Below are positions 26,274 to 34,656 of a stretch of 64,000 bases of DNA, in pieces. Under the pieces are notes generated by a model. The model did no database searches. It was not told the DNA's origin and saw only the letters and a list, made by a program, of their open reading frames with translations. Numbering within the stretch: the first letter of the stretch is position 1; each line of letters opens with the position of its first letter. This DNA is from Thiomicrorhabdus sp965603495 (lineage in GTDB: Bacteria > Pseudomonadota > Gammaproteobacteria > Thiomicrospirales > Thiomicrospiraceae). Made by a program: the position numbers and the translations under genes. Location of the stretch: assembly GCA_965603495.1 (NCBI GenBank), contig CBFDDF010000013.1:1-64000 (forward strand), written 5' to 3'.

Positions 26274-27512
26274 ATGGATTTTTATCAAAACGGCATCATT
26301 ACCACCTTACATAATCTAATGGATCGTCCGACTGAGGATATGGAAGCGGATCTGCTTAAATTCAGTAAAAAGCGACCAATGGGGCTGATTTTGCCAAGCC
26401 TTTACTCCGAACTGCAAATGCCTGCATTGACTAAGATAGTGGAAGAGTTGAAGCACGTTCCTTATTTAGAGGAGATTGTCATTGGCTTGGATAGAGCCAG
26501 TGAAGCGGAGTATCGTCACGCGCTTGAATTTTTCAGTGTCCTGCCACAAAACGTCAAGGTCATCTGGAATGACGGTCCAAGAATGAAAGCCATCCACAAG
26601 AAATTGGTCGAAGAGGGCATCGCACCAGAAGCCCCAGGAAAGGGGCGTAATGTCTGGTATATGATTGGCTATGTCTTGGGTTCGAATAAGGTCGAATCTG
26701 TCGCTTTACATGACTGTGACATCACCACTTATGATCGCTCTCTATTAGCTAAATTGATTTATCCCGTCGCTAATCCGCAATTCAACTATGCCTTTGCCAA
26801 AGGCTTTTACACAAGAATTTCCAATAACACCATGAACGGTCGTGTCACCCGATTATTAGTCACGCCTTTGATTCGTGCCTTAAAAACCACTGTCGGCATT
26901 AATAATGAAAAGGCCAACGAGTTTTTAAATCACATGGACTCTTACCGTTACCCGCTGGCGGGTGAGTTCGCTTTCCGCACCGGCGTGATTTCTGATTTAC
27001 GTATTCCTTCAGATTGGGGCTTAGAAATTGGGGTATTGTCTGAAATGAAACGTAATGTCAGCTCTAACCGCATCTGCCAAGTAGATATCGCCGATATCTA
27101 TGATCACAAACACCAGGAATTGTCGGCCGACGATGCGCAGACAGGCCTGTCAAAAATGTCGATTGATATCAGTAAGGCTTTTTTCCGTAAACTCGCGGCA
27201 GAAGGGGTCGTGTTCTCACAAGAGAGCTTCCGTACGGTCAAAGCCTCTTACTTCCGGATTGCGTTAGATTTGATTGAGTCTTACCATAATGACGCCATTA
27301 TGAATGGTTTGACACTGGATGTGCATAAGGAAGCGACGGCGGTGGAGCTGTTTGCCGAAAACATTATCAATGCCGGCAGTCACTTTTTGAAAGCGCCGAT
27401 GGAAACCCCTTTTATCCCTTCTTGGAACCGAGTCTCTTCTGCATTTCCTGAAATATTGGATGAGATTACCTCGGCGGTTGACGCGGATATGGCTGAGTTT
27501 CAAGCGAAGTAA
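26274..27512 (+). CDS. gpgS: glucosyl-3-phosphoglycerate synthase-like glycosyltransferase
   Basis: The 412-residue GT-A fold transferase has its metal-binding motif Asp-Cys-Asp at 147-149 (ALHDCDITTYD). The conserved GKGRNVWYM, NGRVTRLLVTPLIRAL, YPLAGEFAF and RIPSDWGLEIGVLSE segments are typical of bacterial GpgS proteins. GpgS transfers glucose from an NDP-glucose to 3-phosphoglycerate, and the phosphatase encoded just upstream (49-base gap) would complete glucosylglycerate synthesis. Substrate choice (glucose or mannose) is inferred from the family. Confidence 0.8.
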   Translation: MDFYQNGIITTLHNLMDRPTEDMEADLLKFSKKRPMGLILPSLYSELQMPALTKIVEELKHVPYLEEIVIGLDRASEAEYRHALEFFSVLPQNVKVIWNDGPRMKAIHKKLVEEGIAPEAPGKGRNVWYMIGYVLGSNKVESVALHDCDITTYDRSLLAKLIYPVANPQFNYAFAKGFYTRISNNTMNGRVTRLLVTPLIRALKTTVGINNEKANEFLNHMDSYRYPLAGEFAFRTGVISDLRIPSDWGLEIGVLSEMKRNVSSNRICQVDIADIYDHKHQELSADDAQTGLSKMSIDISKAFFRKLAAEGVVFSQESFRTVKASYFRIALDLIESYHNDAIMNGLTLDVHKEATAVELFAENIINAGSHFLKAPMETPFIPSWNRVSSAFPEILDEITSAVDADMAEFQAK

Positions 27513-27539
27513 ATGGATTAATTAAGAGGGTTCTGCACT

Positions 27540-29297
27540 ATGGATACAACTCCCCGCTGTCAATACGCCTATGAAGCGTTGTTTGAAAGGCTAGCGCCGC
27601 TGATTCACTCACTCTACCCTGAAGAAGATACGCATGCGCTGGCGCAACAATTAGTGGCTGCCACAGGCATTCAAGCAGATGACTGTGCGTTGCCGCAATC
27701 GCATGAATCGCACTGGAATGAATCCGATATTATGGTGATTACCTACGGCGACACCATTAAAGATCCCGGTGAAGTGCCTTTGCAGACCCTGAAAAAAGTC
27801 TTAGATGATTACCTTAAAGACATTGTTTCGATGGTGCATATCTTGCCATACTACCCTCACACGTCAGACGGCGGTTTTGCGGTCAGTGATTATGAAATCA
27901 TCAATCCTGATTTAGGCACTTGGGATGATGTCACCGCCATCAGTCAAGACTATAAAATCATGGCAGATTTGGTCATTAATCACTGCTCCAGTGAGCACAA
28001 ATGGTTTCAAGCATTTATCGCGGGTGATCTGAATTATGCGGACTATTTTGTAGTGGTGGACGCGGCAACGGATTGGTCTGAAGTGGTACGTCCTAGAACA
28101 ACCCCCTTACTCAGACCGACCATGACCGCTGATGGTGAAAAGTATGTCTGGTGTACCTTTAGTCATGATCAAATTGATTTAAACTTCGCCAATCCTAAAG
28201 TCTTATTAGAAGTGATGCAGTTAATCTCACTTTATATCGACAAGGGTGCGAGTATTTTCCGTTTAGATGCGATTGGTTTTTTATGGAAAATCATTGGCAC
28301 TTCCTGTATTCATCTGCCTGAAACCCATCAAGCGGTTCAGTTAATGCGCGCCTTAATCGAATATCGTCTGCCCGATGCGATTGTCATAACCGAAACCAAT
28401 GTCCCTAAAAAAGAGAACTTGACCTATTTTGGTAACGCCAATGAAGCGCATATGGTTTACAATTTTTCACTGCCCCCTTTAGTCATTAATGCCATGTTGA
28501 CAGGCTCAGCAAAACACCTAAAATCCTGGCTGATGTCGATGCCTCCTGCGCAAATGGGCACGACCTACCTTAACTTTATCGCCAGTCATGATGGCATCGG
28601 TGTCCGGCCTGCAGAAGGCATGTTGGATGCGGAAGAGCTGCAAAACATGATTCATGCTTTGCTGTCGTTTGGTGCACAAGTCTCCTGGCGTAATGGTGCA
28701 AATGGTGAGAAACATCCATATGAAATCAATATCGCTTTGATTGATGCTTTTAAAGGCACTTGTCAGGGTGAAGATAATTATCAGGTTGAACGAATGTTAT
28801 GTGCCCATGCAATTGCGATTGCATTGGAAGGCGTGCCAGCATTGTATATCCATTCATTTTTCGGCACTGAAAATGACTATGAGGCGTTGGAAAAAACCCA
28901 ACATAATCGGGATATCAATCGTCATCAATGGGATAGCAAATCTTTAACCACGGTACTCGATGATAGCCACTCTTTGCATCATAAAGTTTTAACCAAATTG
29001 CAGGATTTAATAAGTGTCCGTAAAACACAGTCAGCTTTTCACCCGAATGCGACCCAGTTCACTTTGCATTTACCGGATGAGTTATTTGGTTTTTGGCGAC
29101 AAAGTATAAGGCGTGATCAAAGTATTTTTGTGGTCAATAATGTCACCGATCAGCCTCAGATATTGAGTTTAGGGCAGTTAAACTTGATTGATATGGATGA
29201 GTGGAAAGAGTTACTAAGCGGTGAGATGATTCCTGATTTATATGGCGAATTCACCTTAGCGCCTTATCAGTCAGCCTGGATTACTAATCGCTGGTAG
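27540..29297 (+). CDS. GH13_18 sugar phosphorylase, probably glucosylglycerate phosphorylase
   Basis: The 585-residue alpha-amylase-fold enzyme is of the sucrose phosphorylase subfamily. The predicted nucleophile is Asp243 (FRLDAIGFLW), the acid/base is Glu285 (ITETN), and the third carboxylate is Asp351 in SHDGIGVRP. The GVRP ending of that motif is more like glucosylglycerate phosphorylases than classical sucrose phosphorylases (GVVD-type). Placed 27 bases after the gpgS gene, it probably splits the solute back to glucose-1-phosphate plus glycerate when it is no longer needed. This function is inference. Confidence 0.75.
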   Translation: MDTTPRCQYAYEALFERLAPLIHSLYPEEDTHALAQQLVAATGIQADDCALPQSHESHWNESDIMVITYGDTIKDPGEVPLQTLKKVLDDYLKDIVSMVHILPYYPHTSDGGFAVSDYEIINPDLGTWDDVTAISQDYKIMADLVINHCSSEHKWFQAFIAGDLNYADYFVVVDAATDWSEVVRPRTTPLLRPTMTADGEKYVWCTFSHDQIDLNFANPKVLLEVMQLISLYIDKGASIFRLDAIGFLWKIIGTSCIHLPETHQAVQLMRALIEYRLPDAIVITETNVPKKENLTYFGNANEAHMVYNFSLPPLVINAMLTGSAKHLKSWLMSMPPAQMGTTYLNFIASHDGIGVRPAEGMLDAEELQNMIHALLSFGAQVSWRNGANGEKHPYEINIALIDAFKGTCQGEDNYQVERMLCAHAIAIALEGVPALYIHSFFGTENDYEALEKTQHNRDINRHQWDSKSLTTVLDDSHSLHHKVLTKLQDLISVRKTQSAFHPNATQFTLHLPDELFGFWRQSIRRDQSIFVVNNVTDQPQILSLGQLNLIDMDEWKELLSGEMIPDLYGEFTLAPYQSAWITNRW

Positions 29298-29323
29298 AGT
29301 AAGTCAAAAAGCAGGCTGATGTC

Positions 29324-29614
29324 TTACAGGCAGGCCTTGCGTTCAGTACGACACTCAAATTCACCCATTTCAAATTCCCGACAAATTAATGGACGATTTT
29401 CATAGATGCTGCACATCATGGTGTCGCGGTTGAGTGCGGCACACCAGCCATCGTCCAAGCGAGCCATCACTCGGCTCCCCCATGAATCCTCTTCAATATA
29501 GCGTTCCGGAACGCCTGTATCGGTAATCAGCATCACTTCTAGCCGACAACAACAGGCCTGACAAGTAGCACAAGTGACCTCTGATTCGGCTAATAGAGTG
29601 TTTTCAAAAGCCAT
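29324..29614 (-). CDS. YkgJ-family cysteine-cluster protein
   Basis: The 96-residue protein contains eleven Cys, including CATCQACCC (16-24) and C-x7-C-x9-C spacing near the C terminus (CSIYENRPLICREFEMGEFEC). This is the YkgJ/PF03692 pattern, thought to bind a metal or iron-sulphur cluster; no enzyme activity is established for this family member. Its start lies 4 bases beyond the stop of the PEBP gene, so the two form a minus-strand pair. Confidence 0.85.
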   Translation of the reverse strand: MAFENTLLAESEVTCATCQACCCRLEVMLITDTGVPERYIEEDSWGSRVMARLDDGWCAALNRDTMMCSIYENRPLICREFEMGEFECRTERKACL

Positions 29615-29618
29615 CGTC

Positions 29619-30146
29619 TTAAAACTTACCCATTTCTAAAATGGTTTTCGCTAACACGGCTGTCTTCTCGCCATCATAATGCACGGCTTGAACGGTCACA
29701 TAATACATGTTTCCATTGCCTCCAGAGCAAGGTGGCATATACGCGCTGGCTTTATCCCATTTAGGATTACGGTGTGCTTCAAGCATCATAAAGCCACTCG
29801 GTAGTTCAAAACTGTGTCCAGCAACAGCAGGCAGCTGTAGGCTTTGAGTAGGGCTTGAGATGGTATAAGCCATACGACCGTGCCCGCCATTGTTCATCGG
29901 TTGATAACTGCGATCGCTGTATTCTAAAATCAATAGATTGGCTTGTTCAGGAATGCCGGTAATTTTCAGTGGCGGAGTCGCAGGTTGGTTGCCACCAAAT
30001 TTTAAGCATTGTTGTCCAGCAGGAATGAGATTACCGTCCCAATGAGAATCGTTCAAACTGGCGGTCAGCGGCGTTTCTGCCATAGCGGATGTGGTTAATC
30101 CACAAAAGGCGAGCAGAGCGAATAGTGTAGCGAAGTTAGATTTCAA
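29619..30146 (-). CDS. secreted PEBP-like (YbhB/YbcL family) protein
   Basis: From the TTG at 30146 the product has about 175 residues, a signal peptide (LKSNFATLFALLAFCGLTTS, cleaved after AMA), and a PEBP-like fold with GGNQPATPPLKI and the conserved PPCSGGNGNMYYVTV segment. The TTG start is preferred because GAGAGA lies just upstream and it gives a clean signal peptide. The frame extends to an ATG at 30233 without a ribosome-binding site. Family members bind small ligands or anionic lipids; the role here is unknown. Confidence 0.75.
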   Translation of the reverse strand: MKSNFATLFALLAFCGLTTSAMAETPLTASLNDSHWDGNLIPAGQQCLKFGGNQPATPPLKITGIPEQANLLILEYSDRSYQPMNNGGHGRMAYTISSPTQSLQLPAVAGHSFELPSGFMMLEAHRNPKWDKASAYMPPCSGGNGNMYYVTVQAVHYDGEKTAVLAKTILEMGKF

Positions 30147-30431
30147 TTTAATCTCTCTTTTAAGAGGCTTGGACGTTGTTTGGTTATTTGTTATGAATTG
30201 TACAGATAGCAAGATCGCTTGCAAAGTGCTCATTTAGTAGGTTTAGTGTCGCTTTATGGCGTGTAAAATAAGTCGGTTGAATGCCATTGTATTTAATGCT
30301 TTCGATAACGCCATCACACATCAATAAACGGCTATTTAGTGCGTTTAACAGCAACTAACCCCGGTTTAATTAGCCTACTATTTTATTATTTTGAAGAGTT
30401 GGACAGAGAATTGCTTCAGAGGATTTATCAC

Positions 30432-30437
30432 TATAAT
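30432..30437 (+). promoter_or_regulatory. possible -10 element of the second chemoreceptor gene
   Basis: A perfect TATAAT 33 bases upstream of the start codon. TTGCTT at 30411-30416 is the best -35 but leaves a short 15-base spacer. No FliA-type (TAAA/GCCGATAA) promoter was seen. Confidence 0.35.
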
Positions 30438-30469
30438 CAATCCTATTGGAATAACAGGACCTCAGACTT

Positions 30470-31666
30470 ATGATTTCATTCGACTTTAGTAAACCGAGTA
30501 TATTGAGAAATATATTTCTCGCATTTATGGCTTTTGGTTTTTCCATGGGTGTTTTATTTCCGATTTTTGCAAACCTGTTTGTAGAGTGGAAAGACGGTAT
30601 GTTGGTTTGGTTTGTCATCTCCTGCATCATTGCCGGGCTCAGTATTGGATTATTTAACTTCTGGTTGCTGAACAAGATGTTATTACAACGACTGAAGCGT
30701 ATTGGCGAGGTCGCTAATGGAATCAGTAATAATGATATATCACATAATTGCAGCATGGAAAGCAATGACTTTATTGGTGCTATGGCAAATAGCTTTAATT
30801 TAATGTCACAAAACTTACGCACTATGATTAATCGTATTGCAGATGTTTCAAACGAACTCGGTGCGGCTTCTGGAGAAATGGTGCGTGAGACCCAAGCCAC
30901 TCAAGCCGGCGTCGAGCAGCAGAAACAAGGTACGCTTAATGTGGTCAATGCCATGCAGAGTATGAATGCCACCGTCTTGGAAATGTCTAATCATACGCAA
31001 GCGGCTTTAAGTTCTGTAAACGCCGCGAATGCAGCAACCGCCACAGGTACTCAGGTCGTTAACAATACCGTTGCTTCCATTGGTCTATTAGCAGAAGAAG
31101 TTAAAAATGCTGCAGCCGTCATTAAGCGCTTAAAGGACGACAGTACAACCATTGGTAACGTATTAGATGTCATCAAAGACATCGCTGAACAGACTAATTT
31201 ATTGGCATTGAATGCAGCGATTGAAGCTGCGCGTGCCGGAGAGCATGGACGTGGTTTTGCTGTTGTTGCCGATGAAGTACGTATTCTGGCCAGCCGTACC
31301 CAGGAATCGGCAAAAGAAATAGAACTTACCATCGCGAATTTGCAAACCGCTTCTGAAGAAGCGGTTGAAGTGATGAATTTAGGGCGTAAAAAGGCCAATG
31401 AGAGTGTTGAACAAGCCAGTGAAGCGGGAAGGTCATTGCACGCGATTGAGGCAGCCGTAAGTAATATCAGTGAGATGAATACCCAGATATCCACTGCTTC
31501 TGACAAACAACGCCAGCAAGCTGAGATGGTTAATCACAATATTGAACAGATTAGTGCCGTGGCGGAAAATGTTGCCAGTGGTGCGGCTAAAACTTTCGAA
31601 TCAAGCTCTCAGGTCGGCAATTTATCTAATCAGTTGGGTAACTTAATTGGCCAGTTCAAAACCTGA
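30470..31666 (+). CDS. methyl-accepting chemotaxis protein with minimal sensor region
   Basis: The 398-residue receptor has two membrane helices (about 13-35 and 46-68) separated by only about ten residues, so there is almost no periplasmic sensing domain. A HAMP-like segment follows, then a full signalling domain with IAEQTNLLALNAAIEAARAGE and GRGFAVVADEVR. It may sense membrane state, energy or cytoplasmic cues, or interact with another sensor. No CheR-docking tail is present. Confidence 0.92.
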   Translation: MISFDFSKPSILRNIFLAFMAFGFSMGVLFPIFANLFVEWKDGMLVWFVISCIIAGLSIGLFNFWLLNKMLLQRLKRIGEVANGISNNDISHNCSMESNDFIGAMANSFNLMSQNLRTMINRIADVSNELGAASGEMVRETQATQAGVEQQKQGTLNVVNAMQSMNATVLEMSNHTQAALSSVNAANAATATGTQVVNNTVASIGLLAEEVKNAAAVIKRLKDDSTTIGNVLDVIKDIAEQTNLLALNAAIEAARAGEHGRGFAVVADEVRILASRTQESAKEIELTIANLQTASEEAVEVMNLGRKKANESVEQASEAGRSLHAIEAAVSNISEMNTQISTASDKQRQQAEMVNHNIEQISAVAENVASGAAKTFESSSQVGNLSNQLGNLIGQFKT

Positions 31667-31685
31667 TGGACTGAAGTTGTATTTT

Positions 31686-31737
31686 AGTCACCCAATAAAA
31701 AAGGGAGTGTTATCACTCCCTTTTTTATTGGGTGACT
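31686..31737. terminator. bidirectional terminator with perfect 24-bp stem
   Basis: A perfect 24-bp inverted repeat with a TTAT loop and an inner A6/T6 tract, placed between converging genes. It can serve as an intrinsic terminator on both strands. Confidence 0.9.
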
Positions 31738-31751
31738 AGATTGTTTTGGTT

Positions 31752-32020
31752 TTAGCCAGCTTGGTTGATTTGCTGAATCAGATCAGCCAATACTTTGGCT
31801 GCCTGATCGTTCTCAACCTGACAAGTACCTGCTGTCATATGGCTCCCGCCATTGTATTGTAGACAAAGCTCACCAATATTCGTGTTTGATGAGCAATCCA
31901 GTATGGATTTACCAATCGCAAATACGGTGTTTTGTTGCTTGAGTCCCCATAAGATATGAATTGAGATATTGGTATCCGGAAGCAGCACATAAGATGTTAA
32001 ATCGATTGGGTTCGCACTAT
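31752..32020 (-). pseudogene. 3' remnant of a DHH-family phosphoesterase gene
   Basis: The last 85 or so codons resemble the DHHA1 end of DHH phosphoesterases (exopolyphosphatase or nano-RNase-like), with FAIGKS, an IGELCLQYNGGSHMTAGTCQV segment and a C-terminal helix. The catalytic DHH half is absent. The frame stays open upstream to 32147, but those codons run through a repeat element (32021-32065), so homology ends exactly where the repeat begins. I read this as a 5'-truncated relic rather than a working gene. A small expressed DHHA1-like protein is the alternative. Confidence 0.6.
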
Positions 32021-32065
32021 GTGATTTACAAGAAGGGTTTTTCTGAACTGACCAGGTCTGGTCAG
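32021..32065. repeat. 45-bp repeat ending in a palindrome variant
   Basis: It starts GTGATTTACAAGAAGG and ends with CTG-ACCAGGTCTGGT-CAG, whose core (32051-32062) has one substitution. The whole unit matches 36746-36790 with only four differences. It borders the truncated DHH gene. Confidence 0.85.
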
Positions 32066-32197
32066 AGTTATTTTGGTACATTTTAAATGCTGAAAATAGG
32101 ACTGTTCTATGGTCTAGCCTCAGCCGTTGCAAAAAGCAGAGCAACAAAAAATGAAGAGTGCCTATTTTGGTGTCTGCTGGATGTAATAGTTAATTTT

Positions 32198-32785
32198 TTA
32201 GCGCGCTTTGCCAGCTTTTGTTGCCTCGGGTATTTCCGTCAGAGTTCCAGATTTGCAGTCATAAATGTAACCATAAATTGGAATATCACTTGGAACCATT
32301 GAATTATTTCTAATGCGTTGAACATCAGCTAAAATGCTTTTGCTTTGATCACTAATGGTAAGCCATTCGATAAACTTTCCATCCGTTGTTCCACCTCCCG
32401 CATTGCTATCATGCCAGCCTGACGAATCAACGCTTGCAGTTTTAAGGCTGCCAGATAACAGATTCCCCATAATTTCATTATTGAATGTCTCCATTCCACA
32501 ATCCGTATGATGAATGACAAACCATTCTTTCGTTCCGAGTAATTTATACGAAATGACCAAGGAACGAATGGCATCATCACTGGCTCTGCCACCTGCATTA
32601 CGAATGACATGAGCGTCACCTTCTGCGAGGCCTGCATATTTAGCAGGGTCTAGGCGAGCATCCATACACGTAAGAATTGCAAACTGCCGGCCGGGAGGCA
32701 TTGGCAAGTTGCCTTTATCATCGAAGTTAGCCACATAATCAGCATTTGCTGACATTACTTCATCAACTACTTTACTCATCTTCAT
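32198..32785 (-). CDS. beta-class carbonic anhydrase
   Basis: The 195-residue zinc enzyme interconverts CO2 and bicarbonate in the cytoplasm. Zinc ligands and catalytic residues are visible: Cys40-x-Asp42-x-Arg44 (TCMDARLDP) and His93-x-x-Cys96 (HHTDC). The short, single-domain form resembles the Rv1284-type subgroup. There is no signal peptide. It stands alone on the minus strand between repeats. In a chemolithoautotroph it could supply inorganic carbon, but no carboxysome or bicarbonate-transporter genes are nearby. Confidence 0.92.
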   Translation of the reverse strand: MKMSKVVDEVMSANADYVANFDDKGNLPMPPGRQFAILTCMDARLDPAKYAGLAEGDAHVIRNAGGRASDDAIRSLVISYKLLGTKEWFVIHHTDCGMETFNNEIMGNLLSGSLKTASVDSSGWHDSNAGGGTTDGKFIEWLTISDQSKSILADVQRIRNNSMVPSDIPIYGYIYDCKSGTLTEIPEATKAGKAR

Positions 32786-32848
32786 TCTCCATTGGATTGC
32801 CGCGTGTTATTTATAAAGTGGCTTTCCAATGCGACGAGTTTGGAAGCC

Positions 32849-33047
32849 TAGCATTAAAATTAAGTAGCAGAGTCGAGCTTGAATGTCTGGTTAGACAAGC
32901 ATTACCAGTTGGTTACGGTAATCTAAAACCAGTGATTCTAATGTTTTATGTTGGTTGGTTAATAGTAAGTAATTCTACTCTGGCAGGGTGTGGCTCACAA
33001 TACAGTATATTTTATGAGGAGTCATAAACTTACCAGGCCTGGTAGGT
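32849..33047. repeat. complex intergenic repeat A with nested inverted repeats
   Basis: It opens with TAGCATTAAAATTAAG. An outer inverted repeat pairs CATTAAAAT (32852-32860) with ATTCTAATG (32935-32943) and encloses a hairpin pairing CTGGTTAGA/ATTACC with GGTAAT/TCTAAAACCAG. A tail leads to the palindrome. Read on the minus strand, the left end gives GCTAGGC, one base from the attC box GTTRRRY. It is related to the elements at 36598 and 38593. Confidence 0.6.
33032..33043. repeat. ACCAGGCCTGGT palindrome, copy 7
   Basis: Exact core between divergent genes. Flanks pair as AAAC.TACC/GGTA.GTTT with one T/G wobble. Confidence 0.95.
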
Positions 33048-33264
33048 TTCATTGAGACTGTTGTTAAGCTTTAAGAATAGTGGTTTTTAAACCAGGTAAT
33101 TAAGCGAGTACGACTGTTTTGCACAATGATTTTATAGGGAAATTTATAGTAGATTGAATAAAAGAAGAGTAAAGTAGTGGGTAATAAAGTTTGTAAGCTT
33201 ATTTACTGAGGTTATTCATTTTAATTAAATAGTTCTATTTAGTATGGTTAAGGAATTGCCCCTT

Positions 33265-34656
33265 ATGAAGCGAATTTCAAGATTATATTTATTCATACCA
33301 GTGCTCATTGTCGCAAGTTTATTACTGAATGGCATTTCCGCAAACAGCACACAGGGTTCCGTCATTCAGCTCACCATTGAAGATGCTATCGGGCCTGCAA
33401 CCGACGATTATATTCAGCGCGCTCTGGAAACGGCTGCAGAAACAAAAGCAGAGATGGTAATCATTCAAATGGATACTCCGGGTGGACTGGATTCGGCGAT
33501 GCGTGGCATTATTAAAAATATCGCCAATTCAAGCGTGCCGATTGCGACGTATGTTGCACCGACTGGTGCAAGAGCAGCCAGCGCCGGCACCTATATCCTC
33601 TATGCAAGCCATATTGCCGCAATGGCTCCTGGTACCAATGTGGGCGCAGCCACTCCGGTACAGATAGGCGGCATTTCTCCTCCATCCCCCCCAAAGATTA
33701 AAAAAGATAATGATCAGTCCAGAGATCAATCCGGGGGCGATGCCAGTGAAGATGCTTTGAAGAAGAAAGTGATTAACGATGCAGTCGCTTATATTAAAGG
33801 TTTGGCGCAACTGCGAGGTCGAAATCAGCAATGGGCAGAAAAAGCGGTCAGAGAAGCGGCCAGTCTGCCTGCCAATGAAGCCTTGAAATTGAATGTCATT
33901 GATATTATCGCCACCAGTACGGACGATTTACTCAAGCAAATTGATGGTCGTGAAGTGGTTATTCATGGGCAAAAACGCACACTGAATACCGCAGACTCAT
34001 CGATTATACAAATTGTTCCGGATTGGCGCAGCCGTTTGTTGAGTGTCATCACCAATCCCAATGTCGCCTACATCTTAATGATCATTGGCGTTTACGGCCT
34101 GCTATTAGAATTCTACAATCCCGGGGGGATTTTTCCGGGAACCATCGGCGCCATTTCATTATTGCTGGCGCTGTATGCATTTCAATTATTACCCATTAAT
34201 TATGCCGGTATGGCACTCATACTCCTGGGCATCGTTCTTATGATTGGTGAGGCTTTCGAACCGAGTTTTGGCGTGCTTGGCATGGGGGGTGTTACTGCAT
34301 TTGTGATTGGTTCCATCATCCTCATGGATACAGAAGCCCCTGGATATGGTATCGATCTTTCAATCATTATTACCTTTGCCTTTACCAGTGTATTGATTTT
34401 TATTGTGGTGGTTGGCTTGGCGTTAAAATCGCGTCGTAGTCCCGTAGTGAGTGGTATGGAAGAGCTCATTGGTGGTAAAGCGACGGTGGTGAATGACTTT
34501 GACCATCAAGGGACCGTGACGATTCATAGTGAACATTGGCAGGCATTGAGTGATATGCCATTACATCAAAACCAACAGGTTAAAGTCACGGGAATACAAG
34601 GTTTGACTCTAATAGTAGAGCCATTTGATTCAATAACACCGGAGGATGAAGCATGA
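33265..34656 (+). CDS. NfeD-family membrane serine protease (ClpP-class)
   Basis: From the Met at 33265 the protein has about 463 residues. AAGGA ends 10 bases upstream of that start, whereas the earlier ATG at 33244 has no ribosome-binding site. After a signal/anchor helix comes a ClpP-like protease domain with QMDTPGGLDSAM and the catalytic Ser in ARAASAGTYIL. Several membrane helices (about 280-400) and a C-terminal OB-fold-like NfeD domain follow. Long NfeD proteins act with SPFH proteins in membrane quality control; the slipin gene overlaps its stop by 4 bases. Confidence 0.9.
   Translation: MKRISRLYLFIPVLIVASLLLNGISANSTQGSVIQLTIEDAIGPATDDYIQRALETAAETKAEMVIIQMDTPGGLDSAMRGIIKNIANSSVPIATYVAPTGARAASAGTYILYASHIAAMAPGTNVGAATPVQIGGISPPSPPKIKKDNDQSRDQSGGDASEDALKKKVINDAVAYIKGLAQLRGRNQQWAEKAVREAASLPANEALKLNVIDIIATSTDDLLKQIDGREVVIHGQKRTLNTADSSIIQIVPDWRSRLLSVITNPNVAYILMIIGVYGLLLEFYNPGGIFPGTIGAISLLLALYAFQLLPINYAGMALILLGIVLMIGEAFEPSFGVLGMGGVTAFVIGSIILMDTEAPGYGIDLSIIITFAFTSVLIFIVVVGLALKSRRSPVVSGMEELIGGKATVVNDFDHQGTVTIHSEHWQALSDMPLHQNQQVKVTGIQGLTLIVEPFDSITPEDEA

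Larger units (their letters stand above)
32786..33264. other. 479-bp divergent region upstream of carbonic anhydrase and nfeD
   Basis: It contains one complex repeat (32849-33047) ending in an exact palindrome copy, followed by about 200 bases of AT-rich DNA that presumably hold the nfeD promoter. A short open frame (32746-33027) overlaps the carbonic anhydrase start and the repeat, and is not credible. Confidence 0.55.

Noticed and set aside
27140..27151. GACAGGCCTGTC as another copy of the palindrome
   Set aside because: It shares only ACAGGCCTGT and lacks the ACC/GGT ends; it is inside gpgS and probably chance.
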